Positions 35,478 to 44,280 of a stretch of DNA of 64,000 nucleotides are shown here, in pieces. This DNA is from Hathewaya proteolytica DSM 3090. Lineage in GTDB: Bacteria > Bacillota > Clostridia > Clostridiales > Clostridiaceae. Location: the NCBI RefSeq assembly GCF_900142225.1, contig NZ_FRAD01000016.1, forward strand, positions 9,554 to 73,553, read 5' to 3'. The translations under genes and the position numbers were made by a program. The notes beneath the pieces were generated by a model that worked only from the letters and a program-made list of their open reading frames with translations, did not search any database and was not told where the DNA came from. Within the stretch, counting starts at the first letter, position 1; every line of letters starts with the position of its first letter.

Positions 35478-36313
35478 TAGAATAAATCTATCCCCTTTTT
35501 GCTTAAAAATATTGTACATAATATAATACATATAGCATACACCAACACGAAAAGCAAATGTTTATTTTTCACTTTATGCTCTTCGCTAAGAAAGCACAAA
35601 TCTCCCTCATAGCATCTAGCTTCCATGGCATTGAAACTATCACGACTTCTTTTAAAAGAGTTTACTAACACGTTGCCACTTATATGAGTAAAAGTATACC
35701 ATGCATTTTTACCACCATCATACCCTAATCTGCACATAGCAGAAGTGGTCATGGCATTCTGCACATCCTGTAATAGAAAAATATATCTATAAATTAGATA
35801 CATAAGCTCTATTACTACCGTGGGAAGGTGGATTTTTTTTAAGGATTCTATTATATCCTGCATTGGCGTAGTTAGGCTTAGAAAATACAAACATGTTACA
35901 GCCCCATAAGCCTTAAAAAATAGTTTCAAAGACTCTAATAATCCTGTTTTTGTCACACATAAAAATACTGTACCTATCTTAAAGTTATAAATCCCTAATG
36001 GAGTTTTACTAAAGTCTATTATTATTGTGATGCAGCTAATTAGTATAAAGGCAATGGGTAATTTAATTAAGTTAAAATAATAGCCCCTAGGAATTTTCGC
36101 CAATCCCACAGTTAAAAATACCATACTTATTCCAATAATCACATGAATTAAGGTAATATCCACTGAAACGCAGTATATCAACAATAACATGGAACTTACA
36201 AGCTTTAATTGAGAATTTACATCTCTCATATTAGATTTTTGAGCATACATATCCATAAAAATAATGCCATGAGTGTGCTTCTTGTGTATTTTATTTTTCA
36301 TTTTTATTTTCAT
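35477..36313 (-). CDS. cbiQ: Cobalt ECF transporter transmembrane component
   Basis: The T component couples ATP hydrolysis to the substrate-binding CbiM. From ATG 36313 (RBS AAAGGA) the protein is 278 residues with about five membrane helices and the coupling-helix region ending in AMEARCYEGD, the Ala-Arg-containing signature typical of this family. A basic His-rich N-terminus (KIHKKHTHG) precedes helix 1. It overlaps the end of cbiN by 23 bases and cbiO by one base. Confidence 0.92.
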   Translation of the reverse strand: MKIKMKNKIHKKHTHGIIFMDMYAQKSNMRDVNSQLKLVSSMLLLIYCVSVDITLIHVIIGISMVFLTVGLAKIPRGYYFNLIKLPIAFILISCITIIIDFSKTPLGIYNFKIGTVFLCVTKTGLLESLKLFFKAYGAVTCLYFLSLTTPMQDIIESLKKIHLPTVVIELMYLIYRYIFLLQDVQNAMTTSAMCRLGYDGGKNAWYTFTHISGNVLVNSFKRSRDSFNAMEARCYEGDLCFLSEEHKVKNKHLLFVLVYAICIILCTIFLSKKGIDLF

Positions 36314-36611
36314 TCTTTCCTTTTGAAGAGTACTTTTTTCTTGATACATAATATCCAAATCCGTATCCAACTACACCTGCACCTAAGGCAGCCTGAAGAC
36401 AGAATAAAAGGCTCTCTGTTTCTCCACCTGGCAATTCAATTACACTTTCCTGCCATGGCTCGTAGCCTGGATTAACTTTAGCTATTACATCCTCAGCTTT
36501 ATCGTCTGCACCACCAAAATCGCTATCCTTTATAGTCATCAGTGGCACTACAAGAATAACTGCACATATTAGCAGTGCCAATATTATCCCAATTACATTC
36601 TTTTTGCTCAT
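36291..36611 (-). CDS. cbiN: Cobalt transport accessory protein CbiN
   Basis: This small two-helix protein stimulates CbiM. It is 106 residues from ATG 36611 (GGAGG six bases upstream; an ATG at 36617 is too close to the ribosome site). Helix 1 is VIGIILALLICAVILVV, then a typical extracellular loop FGGADDKAEDVI and YEPWQESVIELPGGETESLLF, and helix 2. The C-terminus is Lys/Asn/Glu-rich and overlaps cbiQ. Confidence 0.93.
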   Translation of the reverse strand: MSKKNVIGIILALLICAVILVVPLMTIKDSDFGGADDKAEDVIAKVNPGYEPWQESVIELPGGETESLLFCLQAALGAGVVGYGFGYYVSRKKYSSKGKNENKNEK

Positions 36612-36648
36612 ATTCATCCTCCACAAATACAAAATAGAAACTCGAATA

Positions 36649-37389
36649 CTACATATATCCTATTTCTTCAAGTTCTGGCCTTGCAAAATTTTTCAAAAGA
36701 CTCATTACTACTGCAGATAAAATACCTTCTACGATGGCAAGTGGAATTTGTGTCACAGCAAATACCATCATGAATTCTCCTATAGACTTCATAACTCCAA
36801 CACTTCCATGGTGTGAAATACCAAGCTGCACAGATGTTATACAATATGTAAACAAATCGCCTAGTGCACAAGCTATTCCTACAGAAACTATATCGTTAAC
36901 TTTAAACTTTCTTAAAAGCTTAAATATTCCATAGGACACAAATGGTCCAGCAATAGCCATAGAAAAAGTATTAGCACCAAGGGTAGTAAGTCCGCCATGA
37001 GCTAATAATATAGCTTGGAATAAAAGAACAATAACACCAACAACGGCAATTACATTAGGTCCAAACAAAACAGCTCCAAGGCCTGTACCAGTTGGATGGC
37101 TTGAAGATCCCGTAACACTTGGCATCTTTAAAGCCGACAATACAAAAGCATATGCTCCCACCATGGCAAGTAGAAGGATGGTCTTTCTGTGGTTTTTTGA
37201 TATCCAGTTTATTCTCATAAGGCCAACAACCACAAATGGTATACATAGTACCCCCCACAACACGCAATGAGTGGCTGGAAGATACCCTTCCATAATATGC
37301 ATTGCATTTGCAACAATCGGAAAAGCCATGATTGTCGCCATAAATACTGAAATTAAAATAAACGATTTTTGTAATTTAGTATATTTCAT
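36649..37389 (-). CDS. cbiM: Cobalt ECF transporter substrate-binding component
   Basis: CbiM binds Co2+ and delivers it through the membrane. The 246-residue protein starts with a signal peptide (to about residue 29, FPIVANA), and cleavage exposes MHIMEGYLP. In this family the freed Met-His N-terminus coordinates the metal, so the site looks intact. Seven or so hydrophobic segments follow, including GSSSHPTGTGLGAVLFGP. The start follows GGAGGTAAC. A cobalamin riboswitch is located directly upstream, consistent with cobalt supply for B12. Confidence 0.94.
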   Translation of the reverse strand: MKYTKLQKSFILISVFMATIMAFPIVANAMHIMEGYLPATHCVLWGVLCIPFVVVGLMRINWISKNHRKTILLLAMVGAYAFVLSALKMPSVTGSSSHPTGTGLGAVLFGPNVIAVVGVIVLLFQAILLAHGGLTTLGANTFSMAIAGPFVSYGIFKLLRKFKVNDIVSVGIACALGDLFTYCITSVQLGISHHGSVGVMKSIGEFMMVFAVTQIPLAIVEGILSAVVMSLLKNFARPELEEIGYM

Positions 37390-37403
37390 AAGTTACCTCC
37401 ATA

Positions 37404-37660
37404 AAAAAAAATAAAGGTGACATAAAGACACCTTGTTGCAAAATTAATAATGTAAACTAACTGAGCACCGCAGCGGTTTAAAAATGTAGCTATAAGCAGT
37501 TCTCCTGACTTAAGTTCATAGTTAATTGTACCTTCTCGGAAAAACCTCCAATGGTATTTCACAAATAACTCCCTAATACAGTGACGGGTTCGTTCTGGAT
37601 TCTCACCAAATTCTCTTTTAATTTTCTTTCGAAAAACTTATAACAATATTAAATTTTAAT
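37404..37660 (-). promoter_or_regulatory. Cobalamin riboswitch with terminator ahead of cbiMNQO
   Basis: The minus strand shows the B12 box AAGTCAGGAGAACTGC at 37496-37511, the core GGTGAGAATCC, and CCCGTCACTGTA, in the order of cobalamin riboswitches. Downstream an intrinsic terminator, AAGGTGTCTTTATGTCACCTT followed by a T-run (37404-37434), ends just before the cbiM ribosome site. Bound cobalamin should favour termination and shut down cobalt uptake. A helix ACCGCTGCGGT lies between them and may be the switching arm. Confidence 0.93.
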
Positions 37661-37679
37661 TTCGATCTCGATCATTCTT

Positions 37680-37708
37680 ATTATATAATACATATATATA
37701 TATTTCAA
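37680..37708 (-). promoter_or_regulatory. Promoter of the cobalamin riboswitch operon
   Basis: TTGAAA (37703-37708), a 17-base spacer of alternating A and T, and TATAAT (37680-37685) read on the minus strand, placing the start of transcription shortly before the riboswitch. Confidence 0.75.
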
Positions 37709-37815
37709 TACCTAAAAATTATTACAATTATTATTAAATTACATATAGATATGTTTATTATCTTTTAAATTTATAGTATAATAATTGTGAATTATGTTAT
37801 TTTTGGAGGATTGCT

Positions 37816-38472
37816 ATGATTGAAGATCTGAATATTTTAGACAATGTTGATATTTGCGTATTGGATAATATAAATGATAAAAGAACTTATTACAAGACAA
37901 ATATAATTGAAAAAAATAGTGACAATATTTTTTACACGGGATACATTGCAGGCTTTAATAGTTCCATGATTAGCGACAAATCTAATTTGGAATATATGTT
38001 AATGTGTAAAACTCCAAAGGGTATTTTTTCATGGAAATCTATTTTTCTTGGCAATAAAAAAATAGACAACATCCTAGGGTGTGAGTTTAAGGCCATAGCT
38101 CCCCCTGTTAAAACTCAAAAGAGAGAATTTTTCAGGCAACCTGTTTGTCTGCCATTATGCTTTTCCATAGTGAAGTTCAATAATAAGCCAGTTAATGATA
38201 TAACTTTGCATGACGGCACCATGTTTAACATCAGTGGTGGAGGATGTGCCTTTACTTCAAAACACAAAGTAAATCCAAACTACACCATAAATATTTCATT
38301 TAAATATAAAAACTCCATATATTGTCTAGACGGAAGAGTTCTAAGCTCTGTAAAAACGCCAGTTACCAATTTATTTGAATACCGCTTGCAATGGGAAAAC
38401 AACAATCCGAAAATCACAGAAGATATAATAAGCCTACTTTGCATCATGCAAAGGGAAAAAATTAAAACATAA
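37816..38472 (+). CDS. PilZ-domain protein, probable c-di-GMP receptor (YcgR-like)
   Basis: The 218-residue protein has an N-terminal YcgR-type domain (residues 1-95) and a C-terminal PilZ domain. The c-di-GMP ligands are visible: KREFFRQ gives RxxxR (Arg103, Arg107), and FNISGGG gives the NxSxxG motif (Asn138, Ser140, Gly143). It should bind c-di-GMP in the cytoplasm and act on motility or envelope functions. No flagellar or cyclase genes are near. The start follows GGAGG. A strong terminator follows. Confidence 0.9.
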   Translation: MIEDLNILDNVDICVLDNINDKRTYYKTNIIEKNSDNIFYTGYIAGFNSSMISDKSNLEYMLMCKTPKGIFSWKSIFLGNKKIDNILGCEFKAIAPPVKTQKREFFRQPVCLPLCFSIVKFNNKPVNDITLHDGTMFNISGGGCAFTSKHKVNPNYTINISFKYKNSIYCLDGRVLSSVKTPVTNLFEYRLQWENNNPKITEDIISLLCIMQREKIKT

Positions 38473-38479
38473 TTTAAAG

Positions 38480-38520
38480 AAGCTTGTATCCCATAGTTTA
38501 TTATGGGATACAAGCTTTCT
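38480..38520. terminator. Very strong bidirectional terminator
   Basis: A 16-bp perfect stem (AAGCTTGTATCCCATA at 38480-38495 with TATGGGATACAAGCTT at 38502-38517), six-base loop, then TCTTATTTT on the plus strand. It ends the PilZ gene and the convergent alaX operon. Confidence 0.9.
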
Positions 38521-38524
38521 TATT

Positions 38525-39727
38525 TTAAATAAAAGATTTTTTAATAATATTTTCCGCCAAATTCAAAGCTGCCTTTATGTTCTCTGGATTTTTTCCTGCA
38601 CCTTGAGCCAAATGGTCTTTTCCGCCGCCTCTTCCATCTATAAGCTTTATGGATTCCTTTAATACATGGCTCATAGATATATTATTCACATCTTTTGAAG
38701 AGGCCATAATAAGATTACATGTGTCATAAGAACTGATACCCAAAACAGCAACAACACCATGATGTTCTACTATTTTTTCTATGAGTTTATTAGCTTTTTT
38801 CACATCATAATTCTCCATTGACCTTACAATGAGCTTTGTGTTTCCAATAATATCAGCCTCTTTAATGAATTCCTTTATTTCATACTCCATTAAAGTATTG
38901 TTTAATTGTTTATTTTCTTCGCAGCTTTGCTGATACTTTTCTTCCAACTTTATTATATTGCTATAAACTTCATCCACATTGCAGCTCAGTTCTCTACAAA
39001 TGTTAGACAATATAAAGTCCTTTTTAATACAATCCTTCACAGCACGTTCCCCAGCAATATACTCAATTCTAGTGTTGCCCTTGTATTTCTCAAACTTCAA
39101 TATTTTAATTAGTCTAAGTTCCCTTGTATTGGAGGGATGTATGCCACAACAAGCATTTATATCAAGGTCCTCTATTTTAACTACTCTAATTTTTTCATCA
39201 GTGTTAGGTTTAGCTCTGCGAAGATCTATATTTTGAAGTTCATCTTCATCTGGAAAAAGAAATTCAACTTTCAACTCTCTATAAATAGCTTCATTTGCTA
39301 ATTTCTCCACATGACTTATTTGTTCCTCTGTGAGAACCCCCTGTATATCCACAGTAGAATAATCGTCTCCTATATGTATCCCTAGGGTGTTAGCATTATA
39401 AGTGTTAAAAAAGCAGCCTGACAAAACGTGTTGTGCAAAATGTTGGTCCATGCCATCCTTTCGCCTCTCCCAATTGAGCTTACAATGGACTTCATGAGTT
39501 TTTACTGGCATTTTATCTAACACATGATATATGACTCCATTTTCTTCGTAAACTTCACTTACCTCTATGTCTCCTATAAGTCCAGTATCACATTGTTGAC
39601 CACCGCCACCAGGGAAAAAGGCTGTTCTATTTAAAGACACATGATATTTTCCTTCTTTTTCTTTAATATCTTTTATATCAGCCACAAACTCTTTTATATA
39701 CTGATCTTCATAAAATAATTTCTCCAT
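38525..39727 (-). CDS. alaX: Alanyl-tRNA editing protein AlaX, long form with DHHA1 domain
   Basis: The protein is a trans-acting editing enzyme that hydrolyses Ser- or Gly-misacylated tRNA-Ala. The 400-residue length fits the long form. The zinc/catalytic motifs are HFAQH (His96, His100) and CCGIH (Cys193, His197). A middle coiled-coil region (about 245-290) precedes a C-terminal DHHA1 domain with GRGGGKDHLAQGAG. The start follows TGGAGGTATAAG. It is the last gene of a three-gene group with a TetM-like GTPase and tcdA, all concerned with translation. Confidence 0.92.
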   Translation of the reverse strand: MEKLFYEDQYIKEFVADIKDIKEKEGKYHVSLNRTAFFPGGGGQQCDTGLIGDIEVSEVYEENGVIYHVLDKMPVKTHEVHCKLNWERRKDGMDQHFAQHVLSGCFFNTYNANTLGIHIGDDYSTVDIQGVLTEEQISHVEKLANEAIYRELKVEFLFPDEDELQNIDLRRAKPNTDEKIRVVKIEDLDINACCGIHPSNTRELRLIKILKFEKYKGNTRIEYIAGERAVKDCIKKDFILSNICRELSCNVDEVYSNIIKLEEKYQQSCEENKQLNNTLMEYEIKEFIKEADIIGNTKLIVRSMENYDVKKANKLIEKIVEHHGVVAVLGISSYDTCNLIMASSKDVNNISMSHVLKESIKLIDGRGGGKDHLAQGAGKNPENIKAALNLAENIIKKSFI

Positions 39728-39758
39728 ACAGCTTCTTATACCTCCATTTCTTCATTCA

Positions 39759-41717
39759 TTACTTAAGACAATGCATATGTTCCTTTGCCTCATACCATGG
39801 CACGGAATAGCCTGCACCCTTGGTACAAAATACTGAGGAAGATGGATACTCTGCATCAGCATCCTTATCGTAAGCTATCTTCTCTATAACCTCTTCACTA
39901 TTGTGGCAAACATCATAGCCATGGAATATAAAGGACAGACTTCCCGTACCTCTAGTAAAGTCTTGAAACTCCAAGGCATAGTCCATAAATGTGGATACTG
40001 GACCTATACCCCTTATGGACACTCTATCTCCATTTATAACAGGCTCCTCAAAGCTTCCATATAGCCTTTGAATATCACTGATGATTCTGCCCATGTAATC
40101 CAAATTTACCTCTATATTAAACTTGTAAAAAGGTTCTAAAAGCACATTATCTCCACTTTCCAATCCCTGTCTCAAAGCCCTTTTAGTAGCCTGCCTAAAG
40201 TCTCCTCCACAAGTGTGCTTTATATGAGCCCTTGCGTTAATCAATGTAATTTTAAGATCAGTAAGTGCTGATCCCGTTAGAATTCCATGATGTTCTCTCT
40301 CAAAAATATGAGTGCGCACTAAATTTTGATATCCCGGTGGCAGCATATCATTGGTACACTGATTTTCGAAAATTATACCAGAACCCACAGGTGCTGCTTC
40401 TATTTTCAAATTTACCTCCGAATAATGCCTTAAAGGTTCAAAGTGGCCATAACCATAAGTAACACCCTTTATGGTTTCCTTATATAAAATCTCCGGAGTT
40501 GCAAATTCCACTGGAAGATTGAACCTACTATGTAAAATCTCCTTTAAAACTTCTATTTGTACCTTTCCCATGATACTAACACTAAGTTGCTGTAACTCCT
40601 CACTCCAGGCCACATTTAAACTATCTTCTTCAGCCTCTAAGATCTTGAAATATTGCAACACATCTTTGGGATTTAACTTTTCATCAAATATGACTTTGGC
40701 TTTTAAGGTAGGTACCATATCTTTGTACTCTTCATTTTCCATATTAATCCCCATACCAGCTTTTAAAGAGGATATTCCAACAATGGAAACCACATCACCA
40801 GCTTCTGCCTTGTTCATCCTAGTATAGCCGTTTCCATGGTACTGCCTTATCTCATTTATTTTTTCTGTAAAATTCTCATCCATAACTTCATAATCAATAT
40901 CTTGCTTTACAGCTATACTTCCACTAAGAACCTTTGCAAAAGTAACCCTACTTCCCTTGTCATCGTACTTTATCTTCAGTACTCTGGCTTTAAGCTCCTT
41001 GTCCAGTGACTCATTGTATTTTGTGAAAGTAAGTTCTGCAAAAATGTTGAAAAATTCTTCTATGCCCTGATCCTGCAAAGCTGAGCCACTGCCAATAATA
41101 AAAATTTTTCTCTTGCTTATGAGTTTTTTCAAAGTATCTATCCACAAAGTTTCATCATAATCTCCATTAAAATAGCGCTCTAGCAATTCATCGTCTTTTT
41201 CTGCTATGATCTCCACATTTCTTTCTGAAAGATTACCCAAAGTATCATTTGTAGAAAACACACACAGATCCTTTGAGAATTTTTTCTTTATATCTTCTAT
41301 GACATTTCCCACATCTGCCCCTGTCCTATCTATTTTATTGATAAACAGGAAGGTAGGCACACTATGCTTTGAAAGCAATCTCCATATGGTATCCGTATGT
41401 CCTTGAATACCCTCTACAGCACTGATAATTATTATAGCGTAATCTAAGATGCTTATGGTCCTCTCCATTTCTGGAGAAAAATCTATATGACCTGGAGTGT
41501 CCAGAAGAAAATATTGGTCATTGTTATAATTAAAACTTCCCACACCGGAAAAAATAGTAATCCCTCTTCTTCTTTCTATTTCATTGTCATCGAGAAAGGC
41601 CTCTTTGTTGTCTACCCTTCCCCTTTTTCGTATGCTCTCTGTATGATATAAAATTTGCTCTGAAAAGGTAGTTTTTCCCGCATCTACATGGGCAAATATT
41701 CCTATGGTCTTTTTCAT
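39759..41717 (-). CDS. EF-G-like translation factor GTPase, TetM/TetP-related
   Basis: The 652-residue protein has G1 HVDAGKTT (9-16), G3 DTPGH, G4 NKID, then EF-G-type domains II-V ending in a ...YSVPWYEAKEHMHCLK tail. It resembles ribosomal protection proteins that remove tetracycline, but divergence in the effector region (NEIERRRGITIFSGVGSF) and C-terminus makes it more likely a chromosomal translation factor relative than an acquired resistance gene. Codon use matches its neighbours, and no mobile DNA flanks it. The start follows GGGGGAAC. Resistance should not be assumed. Confidence 0.85.
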   Translation of the reverse strand: MKKTIGIFAHVDAGKTTFSEQILYHTESIRKRGRVDNKEAFLDDNEIERRRGITIFSGVGSFNYNNDQYFLLDTPGHIDFSPEMERTISILDYAIIIISAVEGIQGHTDTIWRLLSKHSVPTFLFINKIDRTGADVGNVIEDIKKKFSKDLCVFSTNDTLGNLSERNVEIIAEKDDELLERYFNGDYDETLWIDTLKKLISKRKIFIIGSGSALQDQGIEEFFNIFAELTFTKYNESLDKELKARVLKIKYDDKGSRVTFAKVLSGSIAVKQDIDYEVMDENFTEKINEIRQYHGNGYTRMNKAEAGDVVSIVGISSLKAGMGINMENEEYKDMVPTLKAKVIFDEKLNPKDVLQYFKILEAEEDSLNVAWSEELQQLSVSIMGKVQIEVLKEILHSRFNLPVEFATPEILYKETIKGVTYGYGHFEPLRHYSEVNLKIEAAPVGSGIIFENQCTNDMLPPGYQNLVRTHIFEREHHGILTGSALTDLKITLINARAHIKHTCGGDFRQATKRALRQGLESGDNVLLEPFYKFNIEVNLDYMGRIISDIQRLYGSFEEPVINGDRVSIRGIGPVSTFMDYALEFQDFTRGTGSLSFIFHGYDVCHNSEEVIEKIAYDKDADAEYPSSSVFCTKGAGYSVPWYEAKEHMHCLK

Positions 41718-41746
41718 TTTCAGCTAGTTCCCCCGCAGTTTCTTAA

Positions 41747-42451
41747 TTATTTGCTCGAATCCTTTAGTAACTCTATAATGTCCTTTATTACCTGCCCCCC
41801 TATGGCCATGCCTGCCACCGGTGGAACAAAGGACATACTTCCCGGAGTTCTTAATCCAGTTTTCACAGGAATTTCTTCAGAATACAACACCTTGGTTTTG
41901 GTGATTCCTCTTTTCTTTAACTCTGTCCTCATGACCTTTGCCAAAGGACATACTTTGGTCTTATCTATAGTTGTAATTTTAAATTCCAATGGATTTAGCT
42001 TATTTCCAGTACCCATGGAACTTATAACTGGTATATTATTTGCGCTACAGTATTCTATGACCTGTAATTTTGACGTCACCGTATCGATGGCATCCACCAC
42101 ATAGTCACATTTTTCTCCAATTATTTCACCTATATTATCTTTATCAATAAAACACTTATGGCATTCTATTAAGCACTGTGGATTTATACTGAGCACCCTT
42201 TCTTTCATAACTTCCACCTTATCTTTACCTATGGTCTCATGAGTAGCTATGATCTGCCTATTTAAATTGCTTATGGATATGGTGTCCTTATCCACAATAG
42301 CTATGTGTCCAATGCCACTTCGCACTAATGCTTCCACCACAAAGCCGCCTACTCCTCCTATGCCAAGTACCACTACCCTAGCATTTTTTAGTTTATCTAT
42401 ATTCTCGCTACCAATAAGTAGCTCTGTTCTACTAAGTGAATATTCTTCCAT
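41747..42451 (-). CDS. tcdA: tRNA threonylcarbamoyladenosine dehydratase (TcdA, E1-like)
   Basis: TcdA uses ATP to cyclise t6A to ct6A at position 37 of ANN-decoding tRNAs. The 234-residue protein begins with the family-specific YSLSRTELLIG, has the nucleotide loop VVVLGIGGVGGFVVEAL, VDKDTISISNLNRQI, and VDAIDTVTSKLQVI. MoeB or ThiF are alternatives, but the N-terminus and lack of Cys-X-X-Cys zinc sites favour TcdA. The start follows AAAGGAAA. It is first in the group with the GTPase and alaX, with 29- and 31-base gaps. Confidence 0.9.
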   Translation of the reverse strand: MEEYSLSRTELLIGSENIDKLKNARVVVLGIGGVGGFVVEALVRSGIGHIAIVDKDTISISNLNRQIIATHETIGKDKVEVMKERVLSINPQCLIECHKCFIDKDNIGEIIGEKCDYVVDAIDTVTSKLQVIEYCSANNIPVISSMGTGNKLNPLEFKITTIDKTKVCPLAKVMRTELKKRGITKTKVLYSEEIPVKTGLRTPGSMSFVPPVAGMAIGGQVIKDIIELLKDSSK

Positions 42452-42619
42452 ATTGCTAGTTTCCTTTCGTAAAATATGTATCCTTTACTTCACATTATCT
42501 ATTATACACTATTTTTTATTATTTTAAATCTAGCAAAAATGCACCATAATCCCATAAAAATTACAGTGCATAATTTAAAAATAAAATATGCTTTAAATTT
42601 TAAATTATACTTATAGAAT

Positions 42620-42808
42620 TTATTTGGTAGGATCTTTTAATAGATATTCTTTGATTGCATCCGTATGGATCTTATAGTTAATCTTAGAGATTTCTCTATT
42701 CAAATTCCAACTTAATGATAATCTTGAGTTTTCATCCGATTTAAGTCTCTTATAGTCTTGTATTACATAAATCTTAAACTCAGCAGAAATCCATGAACTA
42801 TCCATGGA
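42620..42808 (-). pseudogene. Fragment of a KilA-N domain (phage antirepressor-type) gene
   Basis: A 62-residue reading from an ATG at 42808 contains SSWISAEFKIYVIQDYKRLK, SLSWNLNREISKINYKI and HTDAIKEYLL, which is the C-terminal part of the KilA-N domain of phage and plasmid proteins. The N-terminal DNA-binding part and everything beyond are missing, and the frame stops at 42620 soon after the domain. No ribosome site precedes it; instead a terminator hairpin abuts it. I read it as the decayed remnant of a prophage or other mobile element. Confidence 0.7.
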
Positions 42809-42815
42809 TATACAA

Positions 42816-42846
42816 AAAGAGCCGATGATCACATCATCAGCTCTTT
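42816..42846. terminator. Strong hairpin next to the KilA-N remnant
   Basis: AAAGAGCCGATGA (42816-42828) pairs with TCATCAGCTCTTT (42834-42846), one G-T pair, with T residues following on both strands. No intact gene ends at it. It may be the surviving terminator of a lost gene. The next 230 bases (42850-43080) show no gene. Confidence 0.7.
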
Positions 42847-43080
42847 TCCAACTAAACAACCATTATTCCATTTTATATTATTCTATAAACTTTCTTGGGG
42901 AATATTCATTTATGTATATAATTTATCATAATGATTTGTTTAAAGCTTTTTAGGTTTTTCCTGTATAAAATGTTTTTTTGCATTTAATAACCATTGTTAG
43001 TATATCAAATCTAAAAATTATTTCAATTATTATAGAATAGTTATATGGTTAATAATTTAACTATTGAAATTTCTGATACA

Positions 43081-43116
43081 AAAAAACACTGTAACTATCC
43101 TAGTACAGTGTTTTTT
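43081..43116. terminator. Terminator of the TelA-YceG operon
   Basis: AAAAAACACTGT (43081-43092) is perfectly complementary to ACAGTGTTTTTT (43105-43116), immediately after the TelA-family stop codon on the minus strand. Confidence 0.88.
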
Positions 43117-43121
43117 CTATG

Positions 43122-44228
43122 TTATACAAGCCTTTTTTGTTTCATCTGATCTTGTATTTCTTTAAGTCTCTTCATACTCTCTTGTCTTTGGTTCTTGTTC
43201 TCTTCTTCAATATTTCTAGTTTCCTCTATACCTTGCATTATGGTATTCCATGTGCGCTCTATGGTATCTATCTTTACCGTAGAAGAGCCTGATAGCCTTG
43301 CTATATCTGTACTCTGCTGTCTCAAGTTTTCAGCATTCTTTATAAGAAGCTCATTAGTAGTCCTATCTAATTCATTTAAAGATTGAACCACGTTGCTTTG
43401 TCTCTTAAGGGCTACAGCTTGAACAATACCGTTCTTAAATACTGGTATTGTCACAACAAAAGCAGAGTGTATTTTTGAAATTAATTTATAATTCCCCTTT
43501 TGAATCATTCTAATCTGAGGTGCTGTCTGTACTGACACCATCCTAGCCATCTGAAGGTCGTATATCCTCTGTCTTAAAAGCTCTAGAGAATCCTTTGCAT
43601 TTTGAAGTTTTACAACATCCATCTGATCTCCAGAGGTATTGGCCGTCTGCTCTAGTGATGGGATGATTTTTGTAACTACTTCATTTTCAATGATTTCTCC
43701 AGCCATGATATACTTTTCAAGTTCCTTGTAGTAATGTATGTTTTCTTCATAAAGATTATCTAAAATTGCGTTGGTCTGGTTTATATCTTTTTTGTATGCA
43801 ACTAATTCAGTGTAAATATTGTCGATTTCTCCGCCTATGGTGCGGTATTTACCCATGATTTTATCCACACTCTTTGACGCTTTTCCGAATAGCTTATCGA
43901 AAAATCCCGGCTTTTCTTCCTTTACAAAATCGTTTCTATCAAACTTCTTCATTATGACAGTTAGCTGCTTTATCATGTCCCCAGAACTTTCCACACTGGA
44001 ACTTTTAATGCTGTTTAAAATTTTATCAGCATACTGAGATATTTTCTGTGCTGGTTCACTTCCAAATTCTAGTATAGAATTGCTATTGTTAATGTCCATT
44101 TTCGTAGTAAGTTCAACCACTTCTGGTGAAGACTTAAGCTCCTGCTCATAGGCATTGGTGATCTCAACTATCTCATTTTCACTGTTTTCTGGTATTACAA
44201 TTGCATCTTGAATGTTTTCATTTTCCAT
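43122..44228 (-). CDS. TelA / YceH family (toxic anion resistance) protein
   Basis: The 368-residue, highly helical soluble protein contains the TelA family core: FDKLFGKASKSVDKIMGKY, a set of coiled helices with LYEENIHYYKELEKYIMAG, QTAPQIRMIQKGNYKLISKIHSAF and a Gln/Arg-rich C-terminal coiled coil. Relatives are linked to tellurite and envelope stress resistance, with unknown biochemistry. The start follows GAGAGGTG. It follows YceG by 52 bases, matching the yceG-yceH order of the Bacillus stress operon, but the TerD-type genes usually beside them are absent here. Confidence 0.9.
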   Translation of the reverse strand: MENENIQDAIVIPENSENEIVEITNAYEQELKSSPEVVELTTKMDINNSNSILEFGSEPAQKISQYADKILNSIKSSSVESSGDMIKQLTVIMKKFDRNDFVKEEKPGFFDKLFGKASKSVDKIMGKYRTIGGEIDNIYTELVAYKKDINQTNAILDNLYEENIHYYKELEKYIMAGEIIENEVVTKIIPSLEQTANTSGDQMDVVKLQNAKDSLELLRQRIYDLQMARMVSVQTAPQIRMIQKGNYKLISKIHSAFVVTIPVFKNGIVQAVALKRQSNVVQSLNELDRTTNELLIKNAENLRQQSTDIARLSGSSTVKIDTIERTWNTIMQGIEETRNIEEENKNQRQESMKRLKEIQDQMKQKRLV

Positions 44229-44280
44229 ATTTTACACCTCTCAATTTTAGATTCATACTTTTAACAAAATAAGAACAGGA

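Noticed and set aside
39759..41717. Calling the EF-G-like gene an acquired tetracycline resistance determinant
   Set aside because: It is divergent from classical Tet ribosomal protection proteins, has no mobile flanks, and sits in a native-looking tRNA gene group.
42809..42859. Extension of the KilA-N fragment to a TTG at 42859
   Set aside because: The extra codons lie within a terminator hairpin and have no similarity to the domain; there is no ribosome site.
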